From Candidatus Anammoximicrobium sp. (GTDB lineage Bacteria > Planctomycetota > Planctomycetia > Pirellulales > Pirellulaceae): 64,000 nt of DNA. Below are positions 49,941 through 58,312 of this stretch, piece after piece. Below the pieces are notes generated by a model. The model ran no database searches. It saw only the letters and a list, made by a program, of their open reading frames with translations, and was not told the origin of the DNA. A program made the translations under genes and the position numbers. Where the stretch lies: the NCBI GenBank assembly GCA_012515235.1, contig JAAYYU010000309.1, positions 1-64,000 on the forward strand. Direction: 5' to 3'. Position 1 is the first letter of the stretch. Each line of letters opens with the position of its first letter.

Positions 49941-51380
49941 ATGAACACCCTGATTGGACGAATTTGGCTGGCGTTTGGCCTGGCCGCCTTGCTCTCGACA
50001 CCGGCGATCTGTGGCGAAGGCCCGGCGGCGGACGCGGTGCGTCCCAATTTCATCGTCTTTTTTTGCGACAACCTCGGCTACGGAGACATCGGCTGTTTCG
50101 GTTCGACCGTCCACCGGACGCCGAATGTTGACCGCTTGGCCGCCGAGGGCCTGCGGCTGACCAGCTTCTATGCGGCCAGCGGCGTGTGTACGCCGTCACG
50201 GGCGGCGTTGATCTCAGGTTGCTATCCGCGTCGCGTGGGACTGCACAAGACGGATCCGGACGGCGCGGTGCTGCGTCCCGTCTCGCCCAACGGGTTGCAC
50301 CCGGACGAGGTGACCATCGCCGAGGTGCTGAAAGGGGCCGGCTACACGACGGCCTGCATCGGCAAATGGCATCTGGGCGATCAAGCCGAATTCTTGCCCA
50401 CTCAACAGGGTTTTGACGAGTTCTTTGGCATTCCGTACAGCGACGACATGGTCGAGAACCGCGGTCGCGGCTGGCCGCCCCTGCCCCTGATGCGCGGCAC
50501 GCAGGTGGTCGATGCGCCGGTGGATCGTGATCTGCTCACGCGACGGTACACCGAGGAGGCGATCAAGTTCATCACGGCCAACCGCGAGCGGCCGTTCTTT
50601 CTGTACTTGCCGCAAGCGATGCCCGGCAGCACCCAGCGGCCGTTTGCCAGTGACCGGTTCCAAGGACGGTCGGCCAACGGCCCGTATGGCGACAGCGTCG
50701 AGGAGTTGGACTGGTCGACCGGGGAGCTTCTCGACGCGCTGCGGCGGTTGTCACTCGACAGCCGCACGCTGTTTGTCTGGACCTCGGACAACGGCGCTCC
50801 GCAACGGCGGCCGGTGCAGGGCAGCAATCTGCCCTTGCGCGGCTGGGGCTACACCACTTGGGAAGGCGGCATGAGGGTGCCCTGCATCGTCCGCTGGCCC
50901 GGACACGTCCCGGCGGGCGCGAGTTCGGCCGAGATCATGACCACGATGGATCTGCTGCCCACGTTCGCTCGGCTTGCCGGCGGCGCTGCCCCGCAGGACC
51001 GAGTCATCGACGGGCGGGACGTATGGCCGCTGTGGAGCGGCCAGGAGGGGGCAAAGTCGCCGCACGAGGCATTTTACTACTACTACATGGACCAGTTACA
51101 GGCCGTCCGCTCGGGACGCTGGAAGCTGCATTTGGGGTTGCAGGCCAAGCGGGCCAACCTGAAGGGCGACACAGCGCTGGCGAAGGCAGAACTGTATGAT
51201 CTGGTTGCCGACATCGCCGAAAGCCGCGATGTCGCAGCGGATCATCCGGACGTCGTCCAGCGGCTGTTGGCACTGGCGGAGGCGGCTCGCGAGGATTTGG
51301 GCGACGGCGATCGGCTGGGCAAGAACCAACGTCCCGTCGGACGGGCTGCCAAACCCGTGCCGCAAATCGTTGACAATTGA
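49941..51380 (+). CDS. Secreted arylsulfatase-type sulfatase
   Basis: 479 residues. A signal peptide (about 1-25) is followed by RPNFIVFFCDNLGYGDIGCFG, whose Asp residues bind calcium, and the sulfatase signature GVCTPSRAALISG, in which C83 should become formylglycine. A second signature (TACIGKWHLGD) supplies the active-site Lys and His, and VWTSDNGAP supplies later metal ligands. It is a type I (Cys-type) sulfatase, so it needs a formylglycine-generating enzyme, which is not encoded here. A GGGAGG site precedes the ATG. It is 23 bases behind the DUF1080 gene. Planctomycetes carry many such enzymes for algal sulfated glycans; the substrate is not inferable. Confidence 0.94.
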   Translation: MNTLIGRIWLAFGLAALLSTPAICGEGPAADAVRPNFIVFFCDNLGYGDIGCFGSTVHRTPNVDRLAAEGLRLTSFYAASGVCTPSRAALISGCYPRRVGLHKTDPDGAVLRPVSPNGLHPDEVTIAEVLKGAGYTTACIGKWHLGDQAEFLPTQQGFDEFFGIPYSDDMVENRGRGWPPLPLMRGTQVVDAPVDRDLLTRRYTEEAIKFITANRERPFFLYLPQAMPGSTQRPFASDRFQGRSANGPYGDSVEELDWSTGELLDALRRLSLDSRTLFVWTSDNGAPQRRPVQGSNLPLRGWGYTTWEGGMRVPCIVRWPGHVPAGASSAEIMTTMDLLPTFARLAGGAAPQDRVIDGRDVWPLWSGQEGAKSPHEAFYYYYMDQLQAVRSGRWKLHLGLQAKRANLKGDTALAKAELYDLVADIAESRDVAADHPDVVQRLLALAEAAREDLGDGDRLGKNQRPVGRAAKPVPQIVDN

Positions 51381-51643
51381 CAACTTGCGGCTTCGCGGCA
51401 GGATTTTGCGGAAGGCCGCGAGCGGGCTACGCGGTGGGGGCATCAGGATGGTACAATCCGCGTTGGGTTGAGGTTTGAGCGGAGAGGCACGTTGTGCTCT
51501 TGGTGCTTTTCCGTCGGGGGCAGTGTCCTGAAACCTGCAGCGACGCGCGGGGCCGGTGTCCCGGCATCCTTGCTCACCCGTCGGCCTCGGATTGTGGGAC
51601 GGTCGCTACGCCGCACGGCTTTTTCGAAGAAGAAAGTGAACTG

Positions 51644-52999
51644 ATGAGCGATACGCAACTGCAGGCTGCTCGCGCCGGCGACATCACGCCGGAAATGAAG
51701 TCCGCCGCCGAGCGGGAGGGCCTGAGTTCCGAGTTGATCCGCCGTGAAGTTGCGGCTGGCCGGATGGTGATTCCGGCGAACAGGGTGCACTTGGCGGGCA
51801 AACTCCAGCCGCTGGCCATCGGAATCGCAGCCCGCTGCAAGATCAACTCCAACATCGGCAATTCGGCGGTCACCAGCGACGTCCGCGGTGAATTGGAAAA
51901 ACTGCAGACGTCGATCCGTTACGGCGCCGACACCGTCATGGATTTGTCCACCGGCAAGAGCATCGACGAGATCCGCGCGGCGATCATCGCGGATTCGCCC
52001 GTGCCCATCGGCACCGTGCCCATGTATCAGATGCTGGAGGAGTTGGGCGGGCAGATCGAGGACATGCGGCCCCAGCATTTCTTGGACATGGTGGAACATC
52101 AGGCCCGGCAGGGTGTGGACTATATGACCGTGCATTGCGGCCTGCTCCGGGAACATCTGCCGCTGGCCGTCCACCGCACCACGGGAATCGTCAGCCGTGG
52201 CGGTTCGCTGATCGCCAGGTGGATGATGGCGCACGGCAAGCAGAATCCGCTGTACGAGCATTTCGACGATTTGTGCGCCGTGATGCGTGCGTACGACGTG
52301 ACGTGGAGTCTGGGCGACGGCTTGCGTCCGGGGTGCCTGGCCGACGCCAGCGACGCCGCGCAGTTTGCGGAATTGGAGGTGTTGGGGCAGTTGGTGCAGC
52401 GCAGTTGGGCCAACGGCACCCAGGCGATGGTCGAAGGGCCGGGCCATATCCCGATGGACCAGATCGAGATGAACGTCCGCAAGCAGATCGAGGTCTGCCA
52501 CGGCGCTCCTTTCTACGTGCTGGGCCCGCTGGTCACGGATATTGCCCCGGGGTACGACCACATCACCAGCGCCATTGGCGCGGCGATCGCCGGCTGGAGC
52601 GGCGCGGCGATGTTGTGCTACGTGACGCCCAAGGAACACTTGGGCCTGCCCAACAACGAAGACGTCAAACAGGGCGTGATCGCCTACAAAATTGCAGCGC
52701 ATGCCGCCGACGTAGCGCGGCGGCGTCCGGGAGCGCGCGACCGGGACGACGCGATCAGCCGGGCCCGGTTTGCGTTCGATTGGAACGAGCAGTTCCGTCT
52801 TGCGCTGGATCCGGAAACGGCGCGGGCTTACCACGATGAAACGCTGCCGCAAGACGGATTCAAGAGCGCGCATTTTTGCAGTATGTGCGGCCCGAAGTAT
52901 TGTTCGATGGGAATCACCGAGAACCTCCGGCAATTGACCGTGGAAGCCAAGCCGCAGGCGTCCTGTGAAGACGGCGGCGCGCGGCACGCCGGTTCCTGA
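51644..52999 (+). CDS. thiC: Phosphomethylpyrimidine synthase ThiC
   Basis: 451 residues, a radical-SAM-like enzyme that rearranges aminoimidazole ribotide into the HMP-P pyrimidine of thiamin. Family blocks are complete: [103 protein letters not shown] and the C-terminal iron-sulfur site CSMCGPKYC. The ATG at 51644 was chosen because it begins the conserved N-terminus; its ribosome-binding site is weak. The 263-base leader was searched for a thiamin riboswitch without success. Confidence 0.97.
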   Translation: MSDTQLQAARAGDITPEMKSAAEREGLSSELIRREVAAGRMVIPANRVHLAGKLQPLAIGIAARCKINSNIGNSAVTSDVRGELEKLQTSIRYGADTVMDLSTGKSIDEIRAAIIADSPVPIGTVPMYQMLEELGGQIEDMRPQHFLDMVEHQARQGVDYMTVHCGLLREHLPLAVHRTTGIVSRGGSLIARWMMAHGKQNPLYEHFDDLCAVMRAYDVTWSLGDGLRPGCLADASDAAQFAELEVLGQLVQRSWANGTQAMVEGPGHIPMDQIEMNVRKQIEVCHGAPFYVLGPLVTDIAPGYDHITSAIGAAIAGWSGAAMLCYVTPKEHLGLPNNEDVKQGVIAYKIAAHAADVARRRPGARDRDDAISRARFAFDWNEQFRLALDPETARAYHDETLPQDGFKSAHFCSMCGPKYCSMGITENLRQLTVEAKPQASCEDGGARHAGS

Positions 53000-53096
53000 C
53001 GCCGCGCGGCTCTCCGGGCGCGACCCGGAGGAACGAAGCGCTGAACAGCGGACGGGTCCCGCGGGGGCGGCCGCACTGGATGGAAGGGAGGTCCAC

Positions 53097-54395
53097 GTGT
53101 CGGAGCACAAGGATTTGCGGCCTCGGCTCTACGCCGACACGGCGTTCTGGGGCATGACGGCGACCCAGTTGTTCGGGGCCTTCAACGACAATCTCTTCAA
53201 ACAGTTGATGCTCTTGCTCGCCGTCCCGGTGGGGGTGGGATCGGTTTTCGAGCAGGACCAGCAGGGGCTGGGGACGATCGTCTTCTCGTTGCCCTTCGTC
53301 CTGTTTTCCGGGTACGCGGGCTTCCTGGCGGACCGCTTCAGCAAGCAGCCGATCATCGTGCTGGCCAAGGTCGTCGAGATCGGCGTGATGCTGCTGGGGC
53401 TGGGGGCCTTTCTGTGCTATGCCCAGACGGGTTACACGGGGTTGCTGGTCGTGTTGTTTCTGATGGGCACGCAGAGCGCGTTTTTCGGGCCGCCCAAGTA
53501 CGGCATCTTGCCGGAGATGCTGCGGACGGAGGATTTGCCGCGGGCCAACGGCATTCTGGTGATGACCACGTTCTTGGCCATCATTTTCGGCACGGCTGCC
53601 GCCGGGTTGCTGGGCGACGCCTTCCTGGACCCGGACACGCCGCTGGAACTGACTGCGCACCGGATGTGGATCGGTTCGGCGTTTTGCATCGGGATTGCGG
53701 TGGTGGGCACGGTCACGTCGCTGTTGGTCCGCTGGGTTCCGCCGGCTCAGGCCGATCTGCGTTTCCGCTGGTCGGCCCTCACCATGCCGCCGGAAAGCCG
53801 CCGCGTGCTGCGTCAGGATCCGCCGCTGCTGATGGCGATTCTGGCCACCTGCGTGTTCTGGCTGGTGTCGGGCGTGGCCATTCAGGCGATCAATTCGCTG
53901 GGGCTGGTCCAGTTAGGGGTGGGCAAGTTGAAGACCAGCATCATGACGGCGATCATCGGGCTGGGCATTGCGTTGGGCGCGGTTTTGGCCGGCAAGATGT
54001 GCCGCGGCCGTGCCAATCCGCGGGTGGTCAAGATCGGGGCGTGGGGACTGGTCTTGTTGTTCGTGCTGCTGGCGCTCTCGCGGCCGGGAGGAGTCCACGT
54101 GCTGGGATACGCGGGCAGCCTGGTCGCCTTGGTGTTGACCGGCATCGCCGCCGGCTTTTTCGCGATTCCGGTGCAGGTGCTGATCCAGGCGCGTCCCCCG
54201 GACGGTCTGAAAGGCCGGATGATTGCCGTGATGAACCAGACCAATTTCTTTGCGATCATGATGTCCGGTTTCGTGTACTATGGGTTCGACTGGATAGTCG
54301 AGGGCATGGGCTGGCCGCGGAGCGCGATTTTCGCGATGATGGCCGTCTTGTTGCTGCCGGTGGCGGCGTGCTACCGGCTGCCGGATGAGGCGTAG
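53097..54395 (+). CDS. LplT-like major facilitator transporter
   Basis: 432 residues with about 12 membrane helices. The first helix carries GAFNDNLFKQLMLLL, the hallmark of the LplT/Aas lysophospholipid transporter branch, followed by GYAGFLADRFSKQPI (loop 2-3) and the GPPKYGILPEML segment typical of this subfamily. Such proteins flip lysophospholipids across the inner membrane for re-acylation. In many bacteria the partner acyltransferase is fused or adjacent; here plsC is 10 kb away. The start is GTG 53097, five bases after GGGAGG. It heads an operon with the SIS, ROK and scpB genes. Confidence 0.88.
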   Translation: MSEHKDLRPRLYADTAFWGMTATQLFGAFNDNLFKQLMLLLAVPVGVGSVFEQDQQGLGTIVFSLPFVLFSGYAGFLADRFSKQPIIVLAKVVEIGVMLLGLGAFLCYAQTGYTGLLVVLFLMGTQSAFFGPPKYGILPEMLRTEDLPRANGILVMTTFLAIIFGTAAAGLLGDAFLDPDTPLELTAHRMWIGSAFCIGIAVVGTVTSLLVRWVPPAQADLRFRWSALTMPPESRRVLRQDPPLLMAILATCVFWLVSGVAIQAINSLGLVQLGVGKLKTSIMTAIIGLGIALGAVLAGKMCRGRANPRVVKIGAWGLVLLFVLLALSRPGGVHVLGYAGSLVALVLTGIAAGFFAIPVQVLIQARPPDGLKGRMIAVMNQTNFFAIMMSGFVYYGFDWIVEGMGWPRSAIFAMMAVLLLPVAACYRLPDEA

Positions 54396-54411
54396 GACAC
54401 GGAGTCAAAGG

Positions 54412-55032
54412 ATGCTGGGTGTGACACTCAACGCGGATGCCTATCTACAGCGTTTGAATGAGGAACTGGCGCGCGTGGACCGGGCCGCGATGCAGCGGTG
54501 GTCCGATTTGATCTACCGCGCCTGGGCGCAAGGCAAGTTTGTGTTCCTGATCGGCAACGGCGGTTCGGGCTTGACGGCCAGCCACTTCTGCGAGGACCTG
54601 GGCAAGGGCACGCTGTCCGACCAGGATTTTCGCGACGAGTCGCAAAAGCGGTTGAAAGTGCTCAGCCTGACCGACAACTTGGGCTGGATCATGGCCGTGG
54701 GCAACGATCTGGCCTACGATCAGATTTTTGTCCAGCAGCTGATGAACTACGGCGGCGCGGGCGACGTGCTGATTGCGATCAGCGGCTCCGGCAACAGCGG
54801 CAACGTGCTGGCTGCCGTCGATTGGGCGAACCGCCACGGGTTGGTGACGTTCGGTTTGACCGGCTACGACGGCGGACGCTTGAAACAGATGCAGCAAGAC
54901 GGCTTGCATGTCGACCTGCAGGACATGGGCATGGTGGAGAGCATCCACATGTGCCTTCATCACTGGGTGCTGAACGACGTCTTTGCCCGGATCCACGGCG
55001 AAGGACGATACGCGGTGGGCAAAGGACCGTGA
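54412..55032 (+). CDS. SIS-domain sugar-phosphate isomerase, GmhA-like
   Basis: 206 residues. One SIS fold with the phosphate-binding motif IGNGGSGLTASHFCEDLGKG and the second SIS motif IAISGSGNSGNVLAAVDWA, followed by GLTGYDGGRLKQM and VESIHMCLHHWVLND. This is the GmhA (sedoheptulose-7-phosphate isomerase) group, supported by the His and Glu in the last segment. GmhA makes the heptose precursor of lipopolysaccharide or of heptosylated surface layers. ATG 54412 has GGAG. It precedes a ROK kinase gene by 16 bases, so a sugar-phosphate pathway is plausible. Other SIS sugars are possible. Confidence 0.85.
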   Translation: MLGVTLNADAYLQRLNEELARVDRAAMQRWSDLIYRAWAQGKFVFLIGNGGSGLTASHFCEDLGKGTLSDQDFRDESQKRLKVLSLTDNLGWIMAVGNDLAYDQIFVQQLMNYGGAGDVLIAISGSGNSGNVLAAVDWANRHGLVTFGLTGYDGGRLKQMQQDGLHVDLQDMGMVESIHMCLHHWVLNDVFARIHGEGRYAVGKGP

Positions 55033-55048
55033 TCGCGGAGGCTTCCGC

Positions 55049-56146
55049 ATGTACTTGGGCGTGGAAATCGGTGGGACGAAGCTGCAGTTGGGTGTCGGCG
55101 ACGGCCTCAGCGACCAGCTGGCCGCTTGGGAACGGCTGGACATCGACGCCCGCCGCGGCGCGGCGGCGATTCTGGAACAGATCGAGCGTGCCGCAGCTGG
55201 TCTGCTGCGGCGGTTTCCGGTGTCCCGCGTCGGGATTGGATTCGGCGGTCCGGTCGATACGGCGGCAGGCCGCGTGATTGTGAGCCATCAAGTTGACGGC
55301 TGGTGTGATTTTCCGCTAGCCGCCTGGTGTCAAGAAACGTTGGGGCTGCCTGCCGTTTTGGGAAACGACTGCGACTCGGCCGCCTTGGCCGAGGCCAGGC
55401 ATGGGGCCGGTCGCGGCCGGCAGACCGTGTTGTACGTTACTGTCGGCACGGGGATCGGGGGTGGTTTGGTCCAAGGCGGCGTGCTGCACGGCAAGGGGCG
55501 TCCGGCATCGGCCGAGATCGGTCATCTGCGGCCCGGCTTGCAGGCCGATCGGCCTGAGGCGACGGTCGAGTCGCTGGCCAGCGGCCTGGGAATCGCCGCG
55601 GCCGCCAGGGCTCGGCTGGCTGCCCAGGTCGCCTTGCCTTCCGGCCCGGAATCACGATGCGGCAACAACGGATGCGGCCGAGACGGGGATCACTCGGCGA
55701 CGGCGGAGCGTGGTGAGGAAGGGTACCGACGCGATTTGCTGGAGCGGGTTGGCGGGGACGCGGACAGGGTGACGGCGAAAGTGCTGGGCCAGGCCGCGTC
55801 GCAAGGCAACCAACTGGCCGCGGAGATCCTGGAGCGATCTTGCCAGGTGCTAGGCTGGGCCCTGGCCCAAGCGATCACGCTGTTGGCGCCGGAAGTGGTC
55901 GTCGTGGGCGGCGGCGTGTCGTTGTTGGGCGAGGCGTTGTTTTTTGCCCCGGTGCGGCAAGCGGTGCGTCGGTATGTGTTTCCGCCGCTGGCGGACTCGT
56001 ATCAAATCCTTCCCGCGGCGCTGGGCGAACTGGTCGTGGTCCACGGTGCGATCGCGTTGGCGGCGGAAAGCCGCGGCAGCGACGGCCCTGGGGATTGGCG
56101 CAAGACGGATCGTGGTGAACAGGAGAGTCGGAGCAGGATCGCATGA
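55049..56146 (+). CDS. ROK-family sugar kinase
   Basis: 365 residues. The ATP-binding phosphate-1 motif is GVEIGGTKLQLGV at the N-terminus; GIGFGGPVDTAAG, NDCDSAALAEARHGAG, VTVGTGIGGGL and a GHL segment (ASAEIGHLRPG) follow. The usual ROK zinc motif (CxCGxxGCxE) is altered: instead there is CGNNGCGRDG about 40 residues later, so the zinc site may be changed. A glucokinase or N-acylhexosamine kinase role is typical of the family. ATG 55049 has GGAGG. The stop overlaps the scpB start by four bases. Confidence 0.88.
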   Translation: MYLGVEIGGTKLQLGVGDGLSDQLAAWERLDIDARRGAAAILEQIERAAAGLLRRFPVSRVGIGFGGPVDTAAGRVIVSHQVDGWCDFPLAAWCQETLGLPAVLGNDCDSAALAEARHGAGRGRQTVLYVTVGTGIGGGLVQGGVLHGKGRPASAEIGHLRPGLQADRPEATVESLASGLGIAAAARARLAAQVALPSGPESRCGNNGCGRDGDHSATAERGEEGYRRDLLERVGGDADRVTAKVLGQAASQGNQLAAEILERSCQVLGWALAQAITLLAPEVVVVGGGVSLLGEALFFAPVRQAVRRYVFPPLADSYQILPAALGELVVVHGAIALAAESRGSDGPGDWRKTDRGEQESRSRIA

Positions 56147-56928
56147 AGCCTCGACGCAGAAAACGTCAGGAGCCGCTGGGACTGGAGGCCTTCAAGGCTG
56201 CCGCGGACGACGAGCACGGTCTGCCGTTGGATGATCTGACGCAAGCGTATGCGGAGCTGATTGCGGGCGGCGACGACCCTTATGCTCCGTTGCGCGATCC
56301 GGAAGTCTCGCCGTTTTCCGTGGCGGACGAGGAAGGCGAAAACGAGCCCGAAGGCCCGGTCGAAGAAGGGCCGGAGGCCGACCCGTCGCCCGCCGCTGCC
56401 GACGACGAAGCGTGCGAGGTCTCGCCGCGCACGATCCTGGAAGCCATGCTGTTTGTGGGGCATCCGGAGAACCAGCCGCTGGCCAGCGAAAAAGTCGCGT
56501 CGCTGATGCGCGGCGTGCGGGCCCAGGAGATCGACGAGTTGGTCGTGGAACTGAATCGCAGTTACGACGAGGACGACTGTCCGTATCGCATCGAATCGGT
56601 CGGCACAGGGTATCGAATGGCGCTGCGCGACGAGTTTCATTCGTTGCGGGACGTCTTCTACGGCCGCGTCAAAGCGGCTAAACTATCCCAAGCGGCTGTG
56701 GACGTGCTGGCGATTGTGGCCTACAAACAGCCGCTGACTCGCGAGGAGGTGGATGCCATGCGTGGCCGGCCCAGCGGCAGCTTGCTGGCCCAACTGGTGC
56801 GACGCGAGTTGCTGCGGGTGGAACGGCCTCACGACAAGCCGCGGACGCCGCGTTTTTGTACGACGGACCGGTTCCTCCAGCTGTTCGGCTTGGAGAGCCT
56901 CCGCGATTTGCCGAGCACGCCGGATTAA
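56143..56928 (+). CDS. scpB: Segregation and condensation protein B
   Basis: 261 residues. The first 90 form an acidic low-complexity extension (EGENEPEGPVEEGPEAD) not found in typical ScpB. The two winged-helix domains follow: SPRTILEAMLFVGHPENQPLASEKVASLM, then KAAKLSQAAVDVLAIVAYKQPLTREEVDAMRG and the closing FLQLFGLESLRDLP. ScpB joins ScpA and SMC in bacterial condensin. The start overlaps the ROK stop codon (ATGA). scpA is not in the window, where it would often be adjacent. Confidence 0.93.
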   Translation: MKPRRRKRQEPLGLEAFKAAADDEHGLPLDDLTQAYAELIAGGDDPYAPLRDPEVSPFSVADEEGENEPEGPVEEGPEADPSPAAADDEACEVSPRTILEAMLFVGHPENQPLASEKVASLMRGVRAQEIDELVVELNRSYDEDDCPYRIESVGTGYRMALRDEFHSLRDVFYGRVKAAKLSQAAVDVLAIVAYKQPLTREEVDAMRGRPSGSLLAQLVRRELLRVERPHDKPRTPRFCTTDRFLQLFGLESLRDLPSTPD

Positions 56929-57006
56929 GAGGAGTGGCGGGATGCGGCGGTCGGGTTACGGGTTGCAACGGGTGCCGAAATGAGTTGGCGATTTCGTCCA
57001 CGGTCT

Positions 57007-57102
57007 GGGCTCAGGCTTACAGATTTCAATTTTCGCGGTCCCAGGACTTCCCACTTCGAAAGCTACTACCCCGCGAAAACTGAAATCTGTAAGCCTGGCC
57101 CC
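57007..57102. repeat. Large imperfect palindrome, copy 1
   Basis: A 32-base arm at 57007-57038 pairs with 57071-57102 with two or three mismatches around a 32-base centre. The arm contains CAGGCTTACAGATTTCA. The outer part is nearly the same as in the palindrome at 62851-62947, so this is a dispersed REP-like element. It occupies most of the 371-base spacer between scpB and the YggS-type gene (56929-57299), where no gene was seen. Confidence 0.8.
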
Positions 57103-57299
57103 TTTGACTCCGCGGAAACCGCAAAGTTGTTTCGGTCATTGTTGCCGGAGGGTTGGAAGGCGCACGCGGGGGGCGCGATTGGGACGCGGTCAGCATGCGA
57201 TCCGCATTTCTCGGACGGCGCGGGAGATCGCCTTTCGCTTCGGTGCCCGACCACTTGCAAGCCTGCTGATAGCGGCCAGAGGCCGCGAGAAATGGAATC

Positions 57300-58007
57300 A
57301 TGTCCACGATAGAACAACGCATTGCGGATAATGTGGCACGGGTCCGACAAGGGATTGCAGACGCGGCAGCGCGGAGCGGCCGCCGCGCCGACGAGGTGGC
57401 GCTGATCGCGGTCAGCAAGTACGTGGGGGCCGCTGAAATCGACGCGCTCTTGGCGGCCGGCTGCCGGGATTTCGGTGAGAACCGGCCGCAGGATCTGTGG
57501 CGCAAAGCCGAGGAGTTCCACGGCCGTCCCATTCGCTGGCACATGATCGGCCACTTGCAGCGGAACAAGGTCCGCCGCACGTTGCCGCTGGTCACCTTGC
57601 TGCACGCGGGCGACAGCTGGCGGCTGCTGGAAGCCGCTTCGCAACACCTGCAGCAATCCGGCCAGGTCTTGGAGGTGCTGATCGAGGTGAATGTGTCCGG
57701 CGACGCAGCCAAGACCGGCTTGGGTCCTGAGGAAGTGGAGCCGCTCCTGCCGCGGATTGCCGATCTGCCCCAGTTGCGCGTGCGCGGCTTGATGGCCATG
57801 GCCCGCTGGGGCGGGACGCTGGACGACGCCCGCGGCGATTTTGTTCGTCTGCGCGAGTTGCGCGATCGCCTGGCCGCGTCCTGTCCTCCGCAGGTTGCTC
57901 TGCGCGAGTTGTCGATGGGCATGAGCGGCGATTTTGAGGTGGCCATCGAAGAGGGGGCCACGTTGGTTCGTGTCGGATCGGCGTTGTTCGAAGGAGTGGA
58001 CCGCTGA
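57300..58007 (+). CDS. YggS/PLPBP-family pyridoxal-phosphate homeostasis protein
   Basis: 235 residues of the YggS/Proline synthase co-transcribed group, an alanine-racemase-like barrel without known catalysis. The PLP lysine lies in VALIAVSKYVGA; then come FGENRPQDL, WHMIGHLQRNKVR, VLIEVNVSGDAAKTGL, VRGLMAMA and ELSMGMSGDFEVAIEEGATLVRVGSALFEG. These proteins buffer PLP and affect amino-acid pools. It is translationally coupled to the DUF167 gene, a common YggS neighbour (YggT-YggU region). Confidence 0.94.
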   Translation: MSTIEQRIADNVARVRQGIADAAARSGRRADEVALIAVSKYVGAAEIDALLAAGCRDFGENRPQDLWRKAEEFHGRPIRWHMIGHLQRNKVRRTLPLVTLLHAGDSWRLLEAASQHLQQSGQVLEVLIEVNVSGDAAKTGLGPEEVEPLLPRIADLPQLRVRGLMAMARWGGTLDDARGDFVRLRELRDRLAASCPPQVALRELSMGMSGDFEVAIEEGATLVRVGSALFEGVDR

Positions 58008-58300
58008 TTCTCCTTAAACCTCATCCTGAAGGCGTCCTGCTGCCCGTCCGCGCCCAGCCCGGCGCCAGATCGTCCGGAGTGCGCGGCGAGCAGGCCGGGG
58101 CGCTGAAAGTCTCGGTGACGCAGATCGCGGAGAAAGGCAAGGCCAACAAGGCGCTGGTCGCCGTCTTGAGCGATGCGCTCGACGTCCGCAAGTCGCAACT
58201 GGAACTGGTGGCCGGCGCTACGGCCGGGGACAAGCAGTTCCTCGTGCGCGGCACAACCGTCGAGCAGTTGCAGCGGCGGCTGAGTGAGCTTCTGAAATGA
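58004..58300 (+). CDS. DUF167/YggU-family protein with apparent CTG start
   Basis: 98 residues if started at the CTG of 58004. It has the DUF167 core VLLPVRAQPGARSSGVRGEQ, GALKVSVTQIAEKGKANKALV and LELVAGATAGDKQFLVRG. A start at the only ATG/GTG/TTG-like codon in frame (58079) would remove the first conserved strand. An AGGAG (57992-57996) lies seven bases before the CTG, which overlaps the YggS stop (CTGA); an ATT codon follows at 58007. The function of the family is unknown. The gene is the middle of a YggS-DUF167-kinase operon. Confidence 0.85.
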   Translation: MILLKPHPEGVLLPVRAQPGARSSGVRGEQAGALKVSVTQIAEKGKANKALVAVLSDALDVRKSQLELVAGATAGDKQFLVRGTTVEQLQRRLSELLK

Positions 58301-58312
58301 ACAGGGTGCATC

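Noticed and set aside
51381-51643. Thiamin riboswitch in the thiC leader
   Set aside because: The conserved CUGAGA and the second-helix elements of the TPP aptamer are absent, although thiC would be a typical site.
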